This document shows, piece by piece, positions 58,779 through 64,000 of a stretch of DNA of 64,000 nucleotides. The notes beneath the pieces were generated by a model. It was given only the letters and a program-made list of their open reading frames with translations, was not told where the DNA came from and did no database searches. Source of the stretch: Mucilaginibacter mallensis (GTDB taxonomy: Bacteria > Bacteroidota > Bacteroidia > Sphingobacteriales > Sphingobacteriaceae). The DNA lies in assembly GCF_900105165.1 (NCBI RefSeq), contig NZ_LT629740.1, forward strand, positions 2,294,001 to 2,358,000. Reading direction: 5' to 3'. The first letter of the stretch is position 1. Each line of letters begins with the position of its first letter. The position numbers were made by a program, and so were the translations under genes.

Positions 58779-61115
58779 TTATTTTTTCTTTGCAAACTTT
58801 TTACCACCTTTTTTCGGCTCCTTTTCAGCAATAGCTGCCAGTGCTTTACACTCTTCAAAGGTTAATTCAAGCGGATCTTTGTCTTTGGGTATCTTAACAT
58901 TTAATTTGCCAAATTCAATATAGGGGCCCCAGCGGCCGTTCAATATTTTTACAGTAGGATCTTCGTCAAACGCTTTGATCAGCTTTTCTGCATCTTTTTT
59001 GCGTTTCTCCAATATCAGCTCAATTGCCTGCTCTTCAGTAAGGTCAAGCGGGTCAATACCTTTCGGCAACGAATAAAAAGCGCTGTTATGCCTTACATAT
59101 GGGCCGAACTTGCCAATGGCAACGGTCATATCCTTGTCCTCAAAAATGCCAACCTTTTTAGGTAATTTAAACAATTCTAAGGCATCTTCAATGCTGATGG
59201 TCTCAATGCTTTGGCCTGAGCGCAAACTCGCATATAGAGGCTTCTCCGGCTCTGCATCGGTTGCGTTTTCACCTACCTGCACAAACGGACCGTATCGACC
59301 GATACGTACTGATATTTTTTTACCGCTTATCGGGTGTACGCCTAATTCACGCTCGCCGGTTGCTTTATCAGCAGTTTGTATGGTGCTTTCAACATCCTTG
59401 TGAAAAGGATCATAGAAGGTACGGATCATATCCGTCCATTCCTTCAATCCCTGTGCTATCTCATCAAACTGTTTTTCAACACTGGCGGTAAAGTTGAAAT
59501 CAACAATACCTTTAAAATATAACACCAAAAAGTCGTTTACAACTGCGCCAATATCAGTAGGGAATAATTTGCCTTTTTCGGCACCTGTATTCTCAACTTT
59601 TTCTTCCTTAACTATATTGCCGCTTTTAAGCGTTAATACCCTGAAAGCTCTTTGTTTGCCTTCACGTTCCTCTTTTACCACATAGCCACGGTTTTGTATG
59701 GTTGATATGGTAGGAGCGTAGGTTGATGGACGGCCGATACCCAGTTCTTCTAATTTCTTTACCAAACTGGCCTCGGTATAACGGGCAGGGGGGCGTGAAA
59801 AGCGCTCTGTAGCCGACATCTCCTGTAAGGCCAGGCGCTGTCCTTTGGTTAAAGGTGGCAGCATGGCGTTTTCGCCATCCTGTTGTGGTTCATCCTCTTC
59901 ATCGCTTGATTCGAGGTAAACTTTCAGGAAACCGTCGAACTTCATCACCTCTCCATTAGCTACCAATTCCTCTTTACGGGTTGATATGCCGATTTTTGCG
60001 GTGGTTTTCTCAAATTGGGCTTCACTCATTTGTGAAGCAATGGCGCGTTTCCAGATCAGGTCGTATAGACGTTTTTCAGAACCATCACCGTCAATACTAT
60101 GCTGGTTAAAGTAAGTAGGGCGTATAGCTTCGTGAGCTTCCTGTGCGCCTGCACTTTTGGTTTTATATTTTCTTTGCTGGTGATATTTGTTACCATATGC
60201 TGATACGATCTCATCTGCAGCTGCATTTAATGCAGTATCAGACAAATTGACGGAATCGGTACGCATGTAGGTGATAAGTCCGGATTCATATAGCTTTTGG
60301 GCTACCTGCATGGTGCGCGAAACTGAATAACCCAGTTTTCGACTGGCTTCCTGTTGCAGGGTTGATGTAGTAAAAGGTGCTGCGGGTGAACGTTTTGCCG
60401 GGCGTGTTTCAAGTGAGTTTATATCAAAATCAGCGCTGATGCAATCTTGTAAAAACTTTTCTGCATCATCTTGTTGGGCAAACCTTTCAGGTAGCTCAGC
60501 TTTAAAAGCCTCTTTGCCTTTACCAAAAATGGCTACAATTTTAAATGCAGCCTCCGATTTAAATTTATTTACCTCACGTTCGCGATCAACAATAAGTCTT
60601 ACAGCTACTGATTGTACACGGCCTGCAGAAAGTGATGGTTTTACTTTTTTCCATAAAACAGGAGAAAGTTCAAAACCAACCAGCCTGTCTAAAACACGGC
60701 GGGCCTGTTGTGCATTTACCAGGTTGTAATCTATTTTACGTGGATTTTCAATAGCACGCAAAATTGCGGGCTTGGTTATCTCATGAAAAACAATGCGTTT
60801 GGTATTGGCTTCTTTTAGTCCTAATGTTTCAAATAAATGCCACGATATGGCCTCTCCCTCACGGTCCTCGTCCGATGCCAGCCAAACCATGTCGGCTTCT
60901 TTGGCTAATTTCTTTAAGTCGCTAACTACCTGTTTTTTGTCGGCAGGAACTTCATATTTTTGTTCAAAGTTATGAGCTATATCTATTGCATCTTCAGACT
61001 TAACTAAATCACGAATATGTCCATAACTCGACTTAACCGTAAAATCTTTGCCGAGGTAGCCTTCTATGGTTTTGGCTTTCGCCGGTGATTCAACTATTAA
61101 TAGATTTTTAGCCAT
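58779..61115 (-). CDS. topA: DNA topoisomerase I
   Basis: A 778-residue type IA topoisomerase. The Toprim domain opens with LLIVESPAKAKTIEGYLG and has SDEDREGEAISWHL, with the metal-binding acidic residues. The catalytic Tyr is in ITYMRTDSVNLS, and GRPSTYAPTISTI is also standard. Three C-terminal Topo_C repeats (GRYGPFVQVGE, GKFGPYVRHNS, GRWGPYIEFG) replace the zinc fingers of the E. coli enzyme, and a Lys-rich tail (KKGGKKFAKKK) ends the protein. It relaxes negative supercoils. The gene starts at ATG 61115. Confidence 0.97.
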   Translation of the reverse strand: MAKNLLIVESPAKAKTIEGYLGKDFTVKSSYGHIRDLVKSEDAIDIAHNFEQKYEVPADKKQVVSDLKKLAKEADMVWLASDEDREGEAISWHLFETLGLKEANTKRIVFHEITKPAILRAIENPRKIDYNLVNAQQARRVLDRLVGFELSPVLWKKVKPSLSAGRVQSVAVRLIVDREREVNKFKSEAAFKIVAIFGKGKEAFKAELPERFAQQDDAEKFLQDCISADFDINSLETRPAKRSPAAPFTTSTLQQEASRKLGYSVSRTMQVAQKLYESGLITYMRTDSVNLSDTALNAAADEIVSAYGNKYHQQRKYKTKSAGAQEAHEAIRPTYFNQHSIDGDGSEKRLYDLIWKRAIASQMSEAQFEKTTAKIGISTRKEELVANGEVMKFDGFLKVYLESSDEEDEPQQDGENAMLPPLTKGQRLALQEMSATERFSRPPARYTEASLVKKLEELGIGRPSTYAPTISTIQNRGYVVKEEREGKQRAFRVLTLKSGNIVKEEKVENTGAEKGKLFPTDIGAVVNDFLVLYFKGIVDFNFTASVEKQFDEIAQGLKEWTDMIRTFYDPFHKDVESTIQTADKATGERELGVHPISGKKISVRIGRYGPFVQVGENATDAEPEKPLYASLRSGQSIETISIEDALELFKLPKKVGIFEDKDMTVAIGKFGPYVRHNSAFYSLPKGIDPLDLTEEQAIELILEKRKKDAEKLIKAFDEDPTVKILNGRWGPYIEFGKLNVKIPKDKDPLELTFEECKALAAIAEKEPKKGGKKFAKKK

Positions 61116-61258
61116 TTAATCAGGTTATTTTTTGCAAATAAAACATAAAGAAAGCGAAACGCAAATTTGTTTTTTGGAATGATGCGCCGAAATGGTGTCA
61201 ACCGGGCAGTTTTTATGCCAATGAAGGATAATGTTAAAACAGGAACGGCTACTGAGAT

Positions 61259-62347
61259 CTACATTAAAAAACCACCACCAAGCAGGTCGTTCCCCTCATA
61301 AAATACAGCCGATTGGCCTGGGGCTATGCCCGAAACATTATGATGGAAATCCACCTTCATATGCTCGCCCATTTGCAGGATGGTACTTTGAGTACCCGCA
61401 TCTTTATACCTGATCTTGGTTACTGCTTCAATTGGTTCATTGATGCTTTCGTATTTAATAAGGTTAAGATTTTTAACCCAGGCTTGTTTACGTTCCAACG
61501 CATCGGCAGTACCTAATACAACGGTATTGGTAACAGGATCGATATTGGTAACAAACATAGGCTGCCCTAAAGCAATGCCTAAACCTTTACGCTGACCTAT
61601 GGTGTAGAAAGGATAACCCTGATGCTTGCCCACTATGGTACCGTCTGTTAAAACGAAATTACCCCCGGCTACACGTTGTTCCAGATCTTCCACTTTGTGC
61701 CTTAAAAAGGCTCTGTAGTCGTTATCGGGGACAAAGCATATTTCGTAGCTCTCGCTTTTGCCGGCTAGTTCAATCTGTCCCATATCCATAGCCAGCTGCC
61801 TGATCTCAGGTTTAGAATAACTACCTAACGGGAATTTGGTACGTGCCAGGTTTTTTTGTGATACGCCCCAAAGCACGTATGATTGATCTTTGTTTTCGTC
61901 TTTACCTTTTGATATTACATAGCGGCCACTATCCTGTAAGCGGATATTGGCATAATGCCCTGTTGCAATAAATTCGCAATCAAGCTTATCGGCACGTTTA
62001 AGTAAAGCTTCCCATTTAATGTGGGTGTTACATAAAACGCATGGGTTAGGGGTGCGGCCTGCCAGGTATTCATCAACAAAATTGTCGATCACAAAATCGC
62101 CGAACTCACTCCTGATATCCAATATATAATGCGGGAAACCATAGCCAACTGCTAAAGCGCGGGCATCGTTAATGCTATCCAGACTACAACAGCCGGTTTC
62201 TTTTGAACTACCGCCTGAAGAGGCATAGTCCCAGGTTTTCATGGTAAGGCCGATAACTTCATAGCCCTGCTCATGCAGCATTACTGCCGCTACCGAACTA
62301 TCAACTCCGCCGCTCATTGCCACTAATATCCTGCCGTGCTTACTCAT
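61259..62347 (-). CDS. mnmA: tRNA-specific 2-thiouridylase
   Basis: A 362-residue cytoplasmic enzyme. The PP-loop ATP motif is VAMSGGVDSSVAA at the N-terminus. The two catalytic cysteines are in NPCVLCN and YEICFVPDNDYR. FIATGHYAN and the C-terminal beta-barrel (YTIGQRKGLGIALGQPMFV, GQSAVFYEGNDLLGGG) complete the family. It makes the s2 group of 5-methylaminomethyl-2-thiouridine at tRNA position 34. Length and motifs are normal and the start is ATG 62347. Confidence 0.96.
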   Translation of the reverse strand: MSKHGRILVAMSGGVDSSVAAVMLHEQGYEVIGLTMKTWDYASSGGSSKETGCCSLDSINDARALAVGYGFPHYILDIRSEFGDFVIDNFVDEYLAGRTPNPCVLCNTHIKWEALLKRADKLDCEFIATGHYANIRLQDSGRYVISKGKDENKDQSYVLWGVSQKNLARTKFPLGSYSKPEIRQLAMDMGQIELAGKSESYEICFVPDNDYRAFLRHKVEDLEQRVAGGNFVLTDGTIVGKHQGYPFYTIGQRKGLGIALGQPMFVTNIDPVTNTVVLGTADALERKQAWVKNLNLIKYESINEPIEAVTKIRYKDAGTQSTILQMGEHMKVDFHHNVSGIAPGQSAVFYEGNDLLGGGFLM

Positions 62348-62436
62348 ATTGGGCGCAAAGATACGATATTGTGATTTAGGTTAATAGGGGTGAAGGTCAG
62401 GAAAGGGTAAGTTTTGTGTACTGGTGAGTAGTTGAA

Positions 62437-62512
62437 TAGTGAGTGGTGAATAGTTATCTTGTTTTGTTGCGTATTTGATGCTCGAAATGCATAAACTACT
62501 CACCATTCACTA
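62437..62512. repeat. Imperfect inverted repeat between the TIGR02117-like gene and mnmA
   Basis: TAGTGAGTGGTGAATAGTTAT (62437-62457, 21 bases, quoted here as TAGTGAGTGG then TGAATAGTTAT) pairs with the arm at 62491-62512 that reads CTCACCATTCACTA at its end. Two or three mismatches occur. The right arm covers the stop codon of the upstream gene. It resembles degenerate TAGTGAxTGGTGA repeats and may act as a terminator. Confidence 0.4.
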
Positions 62513-63190
62513 ACGGTAGTGATAAAATATCCCTCTGTCATAAGGTGTCCATAAACAAGCTTTTTGTCCGCAGGCTTTTAGGGCATTGTTGGCCCAGGTG
62601 TTGCAGGTGTAAAACAAATTGTAACTTCCCTTGGCTTCGTAAAAAGCATCATGGCTATCATAATTGGCATTTGTTTTTATGTTGATGATATTGCCTTGTG
62701 CATCTCTCTTAAAGCTGCTGTCAACATAAGCTACCAACCGGGCATATTGATTATTACTGATAATGATCTTTTTGCAATCAGTGCCTATTTGCGGCACATT
62801 ACAAAATGTAGTATGTATGGCCGATGTGCTTAAAGCGAATGCTGCCCTAAAAGCAACACTGAATTTTAACTGGGCCCAAGTAGGGGTGTTGAGATAAAAG
62901 CCTTTATCGCCCCAGCCCAATGCCACATATTTTGCGATAGTATCCCGGCTTATGGTGTTCTGATATCTGACCTCCGTGCTCCAGTCTTTCACCGCATTTT
63001 TTACCGGAACAATAACATCGGTATGATCGCCATTGGTGAGGATATAGATGGCAACATTATTGGATGTACCGGGCTCTTTAGCAACCGGGATCATAGATAA
63101 AACAAAAACGGCCAGCAGATAAACTGAAATAAATAATACAAAACTCAATATTATCCAGGCAATGGCTCTTGCAATCTTCTTAAATATCAT
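62510..63190 (-). CDS. TIGR02117/DUF2459-like membrane-anchored protein
   Basis: A 226-residue protein with one N-terminal TM helix (AIAWIILSFVLFISVYLLAVFVLSM) and an extracytoplasmic domain. Landmarks are ILTNGDHTDVIVPV near residue 50, LGWGDKGFYLNTPTW, and NLFYTCNTWANNALKACG, which fit the TIGR02117 (DUF2459) family, where conserved His and Cys residues suggest a papain-like or transglutaminase-like fold. The function is not known. It is unrelated in sequence to its neighbours. Confidence 0.8.
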   Translation of the reverse strand: MIFKKIARAIAWIILSFVLFISVYLLAVFVLSMIPVAKEPGTSNNVAIYILTNGDHTDVIVPVKNAVKDWSTEVRYQNTISRDTIAKYVALGWGDKGFYLNTPTWAQLKFSVAFRAAFALSTSAIHTTFCNVPQIGTDCKKIIISNNQYARLVAYVDSSFKRDAQGNIINIKTNANYDSHDAFYEAKGSYNLFYTCNTWANNALKACGQKACLWTPYDRGIFYHYR

Positions 63191-64000
63191 TAAATCAGGT
63201 TGTAATAATTGAGTCCTAAAGTTAGTATTTCAATTGTCAGGTAGAGCGTATGATAATTTAAATAACCTGACTAAACACTATTTAATTGATTATCAGTTGT
63301 TAATAATTTGCCGTTGCAATATTGGTAATGGGGATAAATCTCTTATTAACTTTAGGTTAATTTGTATTTATAATCAAATATTTATGTAGATTATATCAAT
63401 ACTTTATTTAGATATGCTGAGATTTATCGTTGTGATATTTATCTTTCGTTATTGTAAATCAAGATAATTCAAAAAGACCAAAATGTAGCCAATAGCCTAA
63501 TTATTTTGGAGCAGATGAACCAGAATTAAGAATGGGATTTTTCTTGATTGTTTGCAATTTCAAATCGTCGCTCAAGCGGAATATTTACAATGATTTTTTA
63601 TCTCTAAAATGTAGGTGTGTGTGTTTTGGGATATCCATTCAAGTTATTATGGGCAACTACAAACATCAAGTAAGCCAGTTAATATATTGCCTCAGCAGAT
63701 AATTTATTATTTCCTGTAGGTTAATGGCGGGTGCCATCCTGCTTCTTTTTGCTCAACATAATTCGTTGGATTAATCAGATGTGTGTGAGCCTGTTTACTT
63801 AATTTTATTGACCTGTGCATATTCCACTAATCAGGTATTACTGGCTTGTAAAGCAATAATTAAATTAAATAAGACCTGTCTTTAATACGGTTGTACAGCC
63901 TTTTTTTAGAAAATAAGCAGAAAAACTAAGTTTAAATCATTTAAATGAGGTTTTATTCACTTTTTTCGGTAGGGTAAATTTTAATATTGGGACGTATTTG
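63191..64000. other. Terminal 810-bp region without recognisable genes
   Basis: AT-rich DNA with no convincing coding frame, rRNA or tRNA on either strand. A short hairpin-like GGTTGTACAGCC followed by a T-run at about 63888-63907 could be a weak terminator for a gene outside the window. Nothing else could be supported. Confidence 0.5.

Noticed and set aside
63191-64000. Possible RNA gene or small ORFs at the right edge
   Set aside because: No tRNA-like cloverleaf, no conserved small RNA motif and no coding frame with start, codon bias and family pattern was found.

Overview
The window looks like chromosomal DNA of a soil or plant-associated Bacteroidota, most likely Sphingobacteriaceae and close to Mucilaginibacter. 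This rests on AT-rich intergenic DNA, several SusC/SusD pairs, a FecI/FecR-type sigma/anti-sigma pair driving an STN-containing SusC, a type IX (CHU_C, type B) sorted surface protein and GH92/GH76 enzymes. The genus is an inference from gene content; no rRNA or tRNA was found.

Layout. 1-914: truncated amino-acid permease. 1150-17076: a first polysaccharide utilisation locus with a LacI regulator, a SusC/SusD pair, two accessory lipoproteins, a secreted metallopeptidase-like protein and three GH92 alpha-mannosidases. 17165-19882: an AraC regulator divergent from a sugar-isomerase-like gene. 20005-27088: a LytS-type histidine kinase and its LytTR response regulator. The kinase gene is split by a complete 5,292-bp IS1595-family element (20219-25510) with 26-bp perfect terminal inverted repeats and an 8-bp target duplication. 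The element carries about eight non-transposase genes. 27119-31936: a CocE-type hydrolase, an SGNH hydrolase and a clan GH-D-like glycosidase. 32090-45273: a second locus with an ECF sigma factor, FecR, STN-SusC, SusD, a SusE-like protein, a GH76 endo-mannanase and a fourth GH92; an MFS exporter sits on the opposite strand between sigma and FecR. 45302-64000: mostly housekeeping or isolated genes (Na+/H+ antiporter, DUF3606 protein, methyltransferase-like, a 1,780-aa Ig-like repeat protein, FGGY kinase, degenerate sigma/anti-sigma pair, GNAT, PolB-type exonuclease, topA, mnmA, a TIGR02117-type protein). The last 800 bp contain no recognisable gene.

How it fits together. GH76 (endo-alpha-1,6-mannanase) plus four GH92 exo-alpha-mannosidases and two SusC/D import systems point to use of alpha-mannan, such as fungal cell wall mannan or high-mannose glycans. 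The two loci use different regulatory logic: a LacI repressor with palindromic operators for the first, and an outer-membrane-to-sigma (STN/FecR/FecI) relay for the second. Only the first GH92 has the His-Glu pair linked with alpha-1,2 specificity, so the four enzymes probably divide the linkages among them.

The least-described part is the cargo of the IS1595-family element. It holds a three-gene tail after the transposase and a four-TM protein. It also holds an XRE repressor facing a TPR/SH3 membrane protein across two abutting ACAAC-N6-GTTGT operators, a PH-like protein, and an untracked 46-aa basic peptide with its own terminator.
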